Shown: positions 1-5,543 of the stretch, piece after piece
How positions within the stretch are numbered: the first letter of the stretch is position 1
How the letters are laid out: each line of letters starts with the position of its first letter
Notes under the pieces: model-generated
What the model saw: the letters and a program-made list of their open reading frames with translations, nothing else
Told to the model about the DNA's origin: nothing
The model's database searches: none
Translations under genes and position numbers: made by a program
Assembly (NCBI GenBank): GCA_030018645.1
Contig: JASEHX010000037.1
Location: 1 to 10,816, forward strand
Source: Candidatus Margulisiibacteriota bacterium
Lineage (GTDB): Bacteria > Margulisbacteria > WOR-1 > O2-12-FULL-45-9
DNA: 10,816 bases
Direction: 5' to 3'

Positions 1-614
1 CGGCCGGCTGGTTTATTTTCGCTTTAATATTAATGGCTAATCTTCTAGAAGTATATGGGGTACTGGCAAGCTTTGGTCTAAATAAAAAAGATGAAAGCGA
101 AAATATTCTGCGCCGCAGTTTGGATTTTTACTTTTTAATCTTTTTCTTCGTCTTTTCTTTACTGCCGATATTAATTTTCTTCTCGCGCAACTTCCCAATA
201 GTCCTCTTTTTTATCGGGATATTTGTGATCAAACTTCTGCTATACATTGTTTTCTTGAATAGTGAAGGAGAGCAATTAATTGGAAAATTCGCCGCCAAAT
301 CAGGCCCGCCTGCCGGACGGGCAGGTCCGCATTGGCAGACAATTGCCGATGGGTCGCTTACCTTCGCTTTGTCAATTTATTGCTTTATTCTCGTGGGTAC
401 AATAGAGATCTTTTGGGGTAATTATCGTTTTACCTTTGAAGATGCTCTTGGATGGTCGCCTTTTTTCGCTGTCCTTTTGGGCATGCTGCAATGGCCGCTC
501 TTGCATTTGGCCGCGCAAAAAAATAAGACCGCCTGGGATTGGTTAATGTACGCGGTTTCGATCTACTGGATTGGCCTTAGCGCCGCAGTACAGCTTTGTT
601 TATTTAAAGTTTGA
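1..614 (+). CDS. Multi-pass membrane protein, 5' end outside the window
   Basis: The protein family is not recognised. The frame is open from the window edge. The first ATG is at 33, but the codons before it (reading AGWFIFALILM) continue a hydrophobic helix and no Shine-Dalgarno precedes that ATG, so the true start probably lies upstream. Counting from that ATG, hydrophobic stretches lie at about residues 1-15 (continuing upstream), 30-50, 52-75, 108-128, 140-160 and 170-192, so an inner-membrane protein with five or six spans is likely. A Gly/Pro/Arg-rich hydrophilic loop (SGPPAGRAGP) between spans is encoded by a short palindromic element at 305-330. The last 15 bases overlap the convergent gene on the minus strand. 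No catalytic motif is visible, and a function cannot be assigned from the sequence. Confidence 0.75.
   Translation, partial: AGWFIFALILMANLLEVYGVLASFGLNKKDESENILRRSLDFYFLIFFFVFSLLPILIFFSRNFPIVLFFIGIFVIKLLLYIVFLNSEGEQLIGKFAAKSGPPAGRAGPHWQTIADGSLTFALSIYCFILVGTIEIFWGNYRFTFEDALGWSPFFAVLLGMLQWPLLHLAAQKNKTAWDWLMYAVSIYWIGLSAAVQLCLFKV
305..330. repeat. Short palindromic element inside a gene
   Basis: CCTGCC at 309-314 and GGCAGG at 320-325 form a perfect 6-bp stem around a 5-base loop. The element is GC-rich in an AT-rich gene and encodes a Gly/Pro/Ala/Arg loop between membrane spans. The octamer CGGGCAGG (318-325) recurs at 1282-1289, inside another gene's linker. It resembles small mobile palindromes that insert in frame into proteins. 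Mobility is inferred, not seen. Confidence 0.5.
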
Positions 615-1391
615 AACCAGCATCAAATCAATGATATAGCCGCCGCCTTTAGTATACACTCCGGCGTTCACTTTCCCGGTTACGTCATCCCGGTTGATAT
701 AGGCAGGATAAATAGCTGCTAGCTTAGGCGAAACTTGAACGATTACTTTAGCCACCAATGCCGATTTCTTGACCCAAATCCGGGCCCTTTTGTCGGAATC
801 CCAGCGTTTTTCATTGACGGTTTGTTTAAAGGCGGCGTTCGGGAAGCGGATCCCCAATATGTTATCGTTAGGCCAAGCCGCTTTCCAATCGGCCATGATC
901 ATGTGATGAAACTTGCTTTTACTGGCGGCTGAATATACATTTTTGGGGGCGGCTTTTTGCGCCAATCCAGCAATTAGAATGGATTCGCATTGGTTAAAGG
1001 CCTCGCTGAAGGTGCTTTGGTACTGGGCGTTTAATTCCGCGAGATATTGGTCGGCTTCTGCGCCCGAGATATTCCAGTTTTCAATTTTCTCTTTTACCGC
1101 CGAAATCTTTTCCGCCGCTTCATTTAAATTTTCCAAAACACTGCTAAATTGGCTGGCATTACCAGAGCTGGCGACTTGACCTGCAAAAGATTTGGCCTTT
1201 TCCAAGTAACTTTCTACAGATTGGCCGTATAATCTTTTTACGCTGTCCAATTTGTTCCCAGGACCACCGCTCCCGCCGCTGCGGGCAGGCACCAGTTTTG
1301 CCTCCGCGGGGGTCAGCGAAACCATCATAAAAAACCCGAGCAACAGCATTCCTAACAATCTAACCATCCTACCATCTAACCGTCTAGTCAT
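600..1391 (-). CDS. Secreted helical protein of unknown function
   Basis: The 263-residue product has a Sec signal peptide: Arg-rich n-region (residues 2-11), hydrophobic core (12-28) and an AEA site predicting cleavage after residue 31. A Gly-rich linker (about 38-46, GGSGGPGN) follows. Residues 50-130 are rich in Ala, Glu, Lys and Ser and probably form a helical, possibly coiled-coil region. The C-terminal part (about 155-263) is mixed alpha/beta, with conspicuous Trp and Tyr residues. Only one Cys is seen. The start is supported by an AGGGAGGG Shine-Dalgarno about 7 bases upstream. The gene follows ychF by 65 bases on the same strand, so it may be cotranscribed. Its 3' end overlaps the convergent membrane protein gene by 15 bases. 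I do not recognise the family. A periplasmic or extracellular location is inferred from the signal peptide alone. Confidence 0.8.
   Translation of the reverse strand: MTRRLDGRMVRLLGMLLLGFFMMVSLTPAEAKLVPARSGGSGGPGNKLDSVKRLYGQSVESYLEKAKSFAGQVASSGNASQFSSVLENLNEAAEKISAVKEKIENWNISGAEADQYLAELNAQYQSTFSEAFNQCESILIAGLAQKAAPKNVYSAASKSKFHHMIMADWKAAWPNDNILGIRFPNAAFKQTVNEKRWDSDKRARIWVKKSALVAKVIVQVSPKLAAIYPAYINRDDVTGKVNAGVYTKGGGYIIDLMLVSNFK
1272..1289. repeat. Palindromic element in the linker of the secreted protein
   Basis: CCCGC (1272-1276) and GCGGG (1281-1285) form a perfect stem with a 4-base loop and run into GGCAGG. The CGGGCAGG part is shared with the element at 305-330. It encodes the PARSGG linker just after the signal peptide. 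Confidence 0.35.
1349..1391 (-). repeat. Degenerate octamer tandem array (consensus ATGGTTAG)
   Basis: Read on the minus strand from the start codon, five consecutive octamers occur: ATGACTAG, ACGGTTAG, ATGGTAGG, ATGGTTAG and ATTGTTAG. The array covers the initiation codon and the basic n-region of the signal peptide. Because 8 is not a multiple of 3, the repeat is read in all three frames, giving an 8-residue period in the protein. Unit changes would shift the frame. The units are diverged, so current slippage is less likely than in a perfect array. Confidence 0.6.
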
Positions 1392-1456
1392 TTTTTTCCC
1401 TCCCTGTAGAAAGATAGCGGCATTTTACCAATTGGGATCAAATTTAGCAAGAGCCG

Positions 1457-2359
1457 TTAGACATTAAAGCGGATGACTACCACGTCGCCGTCCTGGAAAA
1501 TATAATTCTTGCCTTCGGTGCGGATTAGCCCCTTTTCACGGGCCTTGGCATAAGCCCCGGCAGTCAGCAGGTCATGCCAATTGATAACTTCAGCCGCGAT
1601 GAAACCACGTTCCATATCAGAATGGATTTTCCCTGCGGCTTGCGGCGCTTTTGTCCCCTTTTTAATCGTCCAGGCCCGTGATTCTTTTTCGCCGGCCGTG
1701 AAAAAGGTAATTAAATCCAGTAATTCATAACCGGTACGGATTAATTTATGCAAAGCGGATTCTTCCTGTCCCATCGTCTTAAGGTAGGCACTGGCATCTT
1801 CGTCGGATAATTCAGCAATTTCAGATTCGAGTTTGGCGGAAATTGCCACGACTTTGGCGCTTTCCTTGGCCGCGATTGTTTCAACCATCCTAAGTTGGTC
1901 AGGATTTCCGCTCTCATCCACGTTGGCAACATAAAGCACCGGTTTCTTAATGCCCGCCATTTCCAGCTCATAATTGATGATATCAATGTCAAATTGCGGG
2001 TCAACCTTGCCTTCGACATGCGCTATTTCTTCGCCTCCAAAACAGCGGACAACGTGGGCAATGGCGTCCACTTCACGGATATGAGATAAAAATTGATTGC
2101 CTAACCCTTCTCCTTGATGCGCTCCTTTCACCAAACCAGCAATGTCGTAAAATTCAATAAAAGTGGGAATGGTTTTTTTAGAGGCAAAAAGATTGGCAAG
2201 TTTAATTAGGCGCTCATCCGGCACTTCCACCACTCCAATATTGGGATCAATAGTGCAGAAAGGATAATTGGACGCCTCCGCCTTAGCGCGGGAAAGCGCA
2301 TTAAATAAGGTTGATTTGCCTACATTGGGTAGGCCGACAATGCCGAGTGAGAAACCCAT
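1457..2359 (-). CDS. ychF: Ribosome-associated ATPase YchF (OLA1 family), helical domain missing
   Basis: YchF is an Obg-related P-loop NTPase that prefers ATP and acts with ribosomes in translation and stress responses. Visible motifs are G1 GLPNVGKST (9-17), switch II DIAGL (72-76, with the hydrophobic residue in place of the catalytic Gln typical of this branch), the ATP-specificity motif NVDE (146-149) and SAK (174-176). A C-terminal TGS domain lies at about 217-300, with TAPQAAGKIH-like and EGK motifs. The product is 300 residues against about 363 for the family. The missing ~60 residues are all in one place: INYELEMAG (about 128-136) runs straight into KKPVLYVANVDE (138-149). In ordinary YchF the antiparallel helical domain sits there, inserted in the G domain. 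The frame is intact on both sides. The gene begins 3 bases after the toxin stop codon, with GAAGGGA about 14 bases upstream, suggesting translational coupling. Confidence 0.96.
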   Translation of the reverse strand: MGFSLGIVGLPNVGKSTLFNALSRAKAEASNYPFCTIDPNIGVVEVPDERLIKLANLFASKKTIPTFIEFYDIAGLVKGAHQGEGLGNQFLSHIREVDAIAHVVRCFGGEEIAHVEGKVDPQFDIDIINYELEMAGIKKPVLYVANVDESGNPDQLRMVETIAAKESAKVVAISAKLESEIAELSDEDASAYLKTMGQEESALHKLIRTGYELLDLITFFTAGEKESRAWTIKKGTKAPQAAGKIHSDMERGFIAAEVINWHDLLTAGAYAKAREKGLIRTEGKNYIFQDGDVVVIRFNV

Positions 2360-2362
2360 TGA

Positions 2363-3217
2363 TTATTCGCGTCCCTTCTGTGTCGCTTGATATTGTTCGA
2401 GAACCGCCAAATAATTATCTATAAATTGTTCGCAGACCTCTTTTTTTTCGATAAAGTGCTGGATGTCCGCCGCCAAATGCTGTTTTCTCACTTTTCGAAT
2501 TTTATCGCCGATATGCTCTAAAATATCTGCCCAATTATAGTTTTTATACTCTGTCTTTGAGAGTAATTTGGACAGCCTTTTGAAGTTTGGCTGCATCCCC
2601 CGCCCCATATACCAGATTAGATCAAAAATATCCCGGCCTTTGAAATCGATCTCGTTGGCCTTTCCTTGATAATATACCCGGGTAAGGAAAGCATTGATCT
2701 TGCCGCTCATAAGGTCCGGCAAAGAGTAGCGTTTAATATAAAAGTAAAACCCGTCACGGTTAATTGAGGGAACCTCTATCTTACATGGCGCTGGCGGCGC
2801 CGGAGTGGGTTCAATCTTTAGATATAATACTTCCGACCCCTTATATGACAATCCCAATTCTTTTAATAAAGGGAATTTAATGTATATTTTATCATTCTTG
2901 CCCTTTAACGCCGAAGTAATGCCCGAATATTTAAACACTTTTTTGAAATAATCTGTTATCTCTTCTTTTAATCCTGATATGCTTATTTTATCTTTATAAT
3001 CAAAATCCAAATCTTCTGACAAGCGGGGCAGTCCAAAACAAAACCGCAAACAAGTGCCGCCGGTAAAAATAAGCTTTTGGTTGTATTTTTTTTCATTATA
3101 AATAAAATTAAGGGCGCGAACCTGCAGATATTCTTTGATCTCATTAATAATATAGTCGGAGCGCAGTCCTTTGGACTTCAACATGGCTGCAAACGCTTTC
3201 AATTGCTCAAGCGGCAT
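2363..3217 (-). CDS. AbiEii-family nucleotidyltransferase toxin
   Basis: The 284-residue product matches the AbiEii/AbiGii toxin family, DNA polymerase beta-like nucleotidyltransferases that form the toxic half of type IV toxin-antitoxin/abortive-infection pairs. The core motif is visible at 53-73: GGTCLR, then RLSEDLDFD, with D69 and D71 as probable metal ligands. KIE at 134-136 supplies a further acidic residue. The family's C-terminal signature is at 170-180 (MSGKINAFLTR) and 193-200 (KGRDIFDL). The start overlaps the antitoxin gene by 11 bases and has a GAGGAG ribosome binding site (3223-3228) about 5 bases upstream. Base composition is clearly more AT-rich than in ychF downstream, consistent with acquisition. 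Known members modify tRNA or bind GTP; the substrate here cannot be told from the sequence. Confidence 0.88.
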   Translation of the reverse strand: MPLEQLKAFAAMLKSKGLRSDYIINEIKEYLQVRALNFIYNEKKYNQKLIFTGGTCLRFCFGLPRLSEDLDFDYKDKISISGLKEEITDYFKKVFKYSGITSALKGKNDKIYIKFPLLKELGLSYKGSEVLYLKIEPTPAPPAPCKIEVPSINRDGFYFYIKRYSLPDLMSGKINAFLTRVYYQGKANEIDFKGRDIFDLIWYMGRGMQPNFKRLSKLLSKTEYKNYNWADILEHIGDKIRKVRKQHLAADIQHFIEKKEVCEQFIDNYLAVLEQYQATQKGRE

Positions 3218-3842
3218 TTTTACTCCTCAATAGCTGATATATTTTATTGAGTTTTTTATCATTTGCAATCGTCATATATTTCTCAAACTCTTTCCAATCG
3301 CTTTTCTCCATATTATCAATATTAATGCGCAGCTCATCAACCGTTTTTTGATTAATGGTTTTTGTTCTTCTTTTAAAAAAATATAGGAAATCAAAAAGAG
3401 CTTTGCTTTTGGTAGCGATATAATATGGATAGTCGAAATATTTATCTTCAATAAAACCCAAAAATAAGGGTTCTCTAATGCTTGAATAGGTAAATAGGGC
3501 GATGTCGGCCGCAAAGCGCCGGCTGGTCTTAACCGTAACGGATGAAAGCCCAAAGACGGCTTCCGTAAGCATCCCGTATTTTGCCAGCACTGTCTCCATA
3601 CTTACATAGGAAGGGGCATACAGTACCGAGGCAAGATAATTGAGATATTCATCTACGGCTTGACACTTTTGCCAATAATCGGCGAAGATATATATTCCTC
3701 TTTTTAAAGCGATAATTTTTTTGGTTTTAATCCAATTTTTGATGTTCTGGTTATAAGACTCATCCTTAATGCCCGGAAAAAGCAAGCGAAAATTATCCTT
3801 GCTGATAAAGGGGGCTTCTTTAGCTAATTTAGAAAATCGCAT
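3207..3842 (-). CDS. AbiEi-like antitoxin / winged-helix transcriptional regulator
   Basis: The 211-residue product has the AbiEi architecture. An N-terminal helix-turn-helix region (about 1-55) ends in LKRGIYIF, the family hallmark. The antitoxin domain follows, with SYVSMETVLAKYGMLTEA (about 79-96), a VTVKTSRRF stretch and ATKSKALFDFLYF (about 143-155). In characterised AbiE systems this protein both neutralises the AbiEii toxin and represses its own promoter by binding inverted repeats. An inverted repeat flanks the promoter just upstream (3845-3883). The leader is short, about 16 bases, and no Shine-Dalgarno is visible, so initiation may be leader-independent. The gene is AT-rich like its partner. 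The gene order (antitoxin first, overlapping toxin) is standard for this class. The call rests on motif pattern and context together. Confidence 0.85.
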   Translation of the reverse strand: MRFSKLAKEAPFISKDNFRLLFPGIKDESYNQNIKNWIKTKKIIALKRGIYIFADYWQKCQAVDEYLNYLASVLYAPSYVSMETVLAKYGMLTEAVFGLSSVTVKTSRRFAADIALFTYSSIREPLFLGFIEDKYFDYPYYIATKSKALFDFLYFFKRRTKTINQKTVDELRINIDNMEKSDWKEFEKYMTIANDKKLNKIYQLLRSKNAA

Positions 3843-3844
3843 AC

Positions 3845-3883
3845 GTTTCAGATAAGGTAAATATTATTATACTTATCCGAAAC
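3845..3883. promoter_or_regulatory. Inverted-repeat operator flanking the antitoxin -10 box
   Basis: GTTTCAGATAAG (3845-3856) and CTTATCCGAAAC (3872-3883) are inverted copies matching at 11 of 12 positions with a 15-base spacer. The TATAAT lies entirely in the spacer. This is a good candidate site for autorepression by the AbiEi-like protein. The arms lie almost four helical turns from end to end, which would suit two monomers on one face. Confidence 0.6.
3866..3871 (-). promoter_or_regulatory. -10 box of the toxin-antitoxin (and probably ychF) promoter
   Basis: A perfect TATAAT lies on the minus strand 23 bases before the antitoxin ATG. No convincing -35 is present at 16-18 bases; the best is CTACAA/GCTACA. 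Transcription would begin around 3858-3859. Confidence 0.55.
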
Positions 3884-3884
3884 A

Positions 3885-4049
3885 AATTGTAGCATGCCAA
3901 TTATTGGCTTGTCAAGCGGCGCCCCATGCCTTGCGCGGGGAAGCGCGTGGAAAAAATTGAGTGAAATTTTTTACCGCTTGTGCGGATAAAAGTTTAACAA
4001 AGCCGGAGAGCTTCTCTTCGGCTTAATTTTTTTAGAAAGAGGTAAAAAA
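3885..4049 (+). promoter_or_regulatory. Structured leader of the aminotransferase gene
   Basis: This intergenic stretch between divergent genes holds three possible RNA hairpins in the plus direction. The first is AAAAAATT (3951-3958) with AATTTTTT (3965-3972). The second is CCGC (3974-3977) with GCGG (3982-3985). The third is the terminator-like hairpin at 4000-4024. AAAGAGG (4036-4042) is the ribosome binding site for the ATG at 4050. I could not place a convincing promoter, recognise a known riboswitch or T-box, or find a leader peptide rich in branched-chain residues. Confidence 0.4.
4000..4033 (+). terminator. Intrinsic-terminator-like hairpin in the leader, possible attenuator
   Basis: An 11-bp stem runs from 4000-4010 to 4014-4024, with one G-T wobble and a CTT loop, followed after two A by seven T (4027-4033). 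It ends just before the aminotransferase ribosome binding site. The gene upstream points the other way, so there is no plus-strand transcript from a preceding gene for it to end. Attenuation of the aminotransferase gene is therefore the natural reading, though no competing antiterminator was found. Confidence 0.5.
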
Positions 4050-5483
4050 ATGGGGTTTCGAGTTACTCGGATTGATGTAAGCGGGGCAAATTTGCGTAAT
4101 TTCAGGCCTGACCTCTATAAATACGGTTCCAAACAGTATAATGCATTAATTGGTCGGCTAAAAAGGGCACGGTGCAGAGCCACTTTGCATGTTGTTGATG
4201 AAAGAGGAAGGCCGGGAACAATTTCGGCGCGAGTAAGGGATATCCCGCTTGCAACTTTACAGCATGTATTAATCCCTGGAGCTACGCAGCATTCACACGT
4301 TCGACCAAGTGATCTGGCTGCCGCAGAGCAAATTTTACGCCACAATCCGGAAATGGCTAGACGTTTTCGATCCTCGAGGGTTCAACCCATTGATTGGGCA
4401 ACCCTTCCTTTTGATCTCAACGCCAGCAAAGTTATGTTTGTACAAATAGTTTCCGTAGGAAAAGATGGAAGTGTCGATTGGGGGGCTCAAACCATTGAAA
4501 ATGGATTATTTCCCTTCCAAGATTTCGCTCTTTCTCCCGCCGCTAACATTTTGCATTACGGTCAAGGTGGTTTTGAAGGAATGAAAGCATTTAGGCAAGC
4601 CAATGGGGATATTGTTATCTTTCGCCCGTATGAAAATGCCCAAAGGATGCAAAGGGGAGCAAAAAGATTGGTTATGCCGCCAATTCCAGAAGACCGCTTT
4701 ATGGAAGCAATCAAAGCGGCGGTATTAGCTCAACCCGAATTAATCCCTCCCGCAGGCAGTGGAGCGGCCTTGTATATTCGGCCTTTTCTCTTTGGTTCGG
4801 GGCCGGTGCTGGGAGTAAAACCGGCGAGCGAATATACTTTTGCGGTTTTCGTCAGTCCAGTTGGCCCGTATTTTAAAGCTGGCTTTCAGCCAACCAGTTT
4901 GCGGGTTGAAACAAAATACCATCGCTCGGGCCCAGGATTAACCGGTGACATAAAAGCGGATGGGAATTATGTCGTAGGATTAATGGCGGCAAAAGAGGCT
5001 AAAGCCGCTGGTTTTGGAGAAATATTATGGCTAGATGCGGCTTGTGAAAATGTTGAAGAAGCTGGAGCCGCCAACTTTTTCTGTGTGGTTGATAATGAAA
5101 TCTATACGTCAATGCTAACCGGCACGATCTTACCAGGGATAACGCGCGACAGCATTATCCAGTTGGCGCGCGAATTTGGCTATACGGTTCACGATGACGC
5201 AAAACTCCCATTGGCCCGCGTTTTACAAGCGCAAGAAGCCTTTTGCACCGGTACCGCCGCCGTGATTTCACCGATCGGCAGTATTGAGCATGATGGGACA
5301 AAAACTGCTTTCTTCGGCGGAAGCGAAGATGTGCCGGAAAACAGCGTCACCAGCCGGCTTTACAAAGCCCTACTTGCCATCCAGGAAGGCCGCTGGGAAG
5401 ATTCAGTATTACGTGGTTTATCGTCACAATTTATTGATAGAGTCAAGAGAGAATGGATTTATGTATTGAATACAGCAGGATAG
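4050..5483 (+). CDS. ilvE: Branched-chain amino acid aminotransferase with novel N-terminal extension
   Basis: This is a fold-type IV PLP enzyme that interconverts leucine, isoleucine and valine with their 2-oxo acids, using glutamate/2-oxoglutarate. From residue 114 (DWATLPF) it follows the larger, eukaryote-like BCAT subfamily: LHYGQGGFEGMKAFR (about 169-183), FRPYENAQRMQRGAKRL, YIRPFLFGSGPVLGVKP, then LTGDIKADGNY with the PLP lysine at K302, EEAGAANFF, and GTAAVISPIGSI. Residues 1-113 are an extension unlike any BCAT I know. It is Arg-rich, includes IGRLKRARCRATLHVVDERG, and has no membrane segment. An AAAGAGG site 7 bases before the ATG supports the long start. The only later Met before the core (residue 100) has no ribosome binding site. 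Near the C-terminus, about 18 residues (WEDSVLRGLSSQFIDRVK) separate IQEGR from REWIYVL, where relatives are usually more compact. The gene symbol covers the catalytic core only. Confidence 0.92.
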   Translation: MGFRVTRIDVSGANLRNFRPDLYKYGSKQYNALIGRLKRARCRATLHVVDERGRPGTISARVRDIPLATLQHVLIPGATQHSHVRPSDLAAAEQILRHNPEMARRFRSSRVQPIDWATLPFDLNASKVMFVQIVSVGKDGSVDWGAQTIENGLFPFQDFALSPAANILHYGQGGFEGMKAFRQANGDIVIFRPYENAQRMQRGAKRLVMPPIPEDRFMEAIKAAVLAQPELIPPAGSGAALYIRPFLFGSGPVLGVKPASEYTFAVFVSPVGPYFKAGFQPTSLRVETKYHRSGPGLTGDIKADGNYVVGLMAAKEAKAAGFGEILWLDAACENVEEAGAANFFCVVDNEIYTSMLTGTILPGITRDSIIQLAREFGYTVHDDAKLPLARVLQAQEAFCTGTAAVISPIGSIEHDGTKTAFFGGSEDVPENSVTSRLYKALLAIQEGRWEDSVLRGLSSQFIDRVKREWIYVLNTAG

Positions 5484-5505
5484 ATTGCTGCCCTTTACCT
5501 GCTTT

Positions 5506-5535
5506 TCTGTATACATTACATCTGTATACATTACA
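5506..5535. repeat. Perfect tandem 15-bp repeat upstream of the lipoprotein gene
   Basis: TCTGTATACATTACA occurs twice head to tail (5506-5520 and 5521-5535), ending 8 bases before the ATG. Each copy holds the palindrome TGTATACA and a TATACA that could serve as a -10 box. A weak TTGCTG (5485-5490) lies 19 bases before the first one. It may be a duplicated promoter element or operator. Confidence 0.6.
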
Positions 5536-5543
5536 ATAGAGGT

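Noticed and set aside
735..1179. Plus-strand open frames opposite the secreted protein gene.
   Set aside because: They overlap a gene with a clear signal peptide and ribosome binding site, and show no domain pattern.
3918..3952. GC-rich hairpin CCCC/GGGG in the intergenic region as a second terminator.
   Set aside because: The stem needs a bulge and a long loop, and no T tract follows in either direction that fits.
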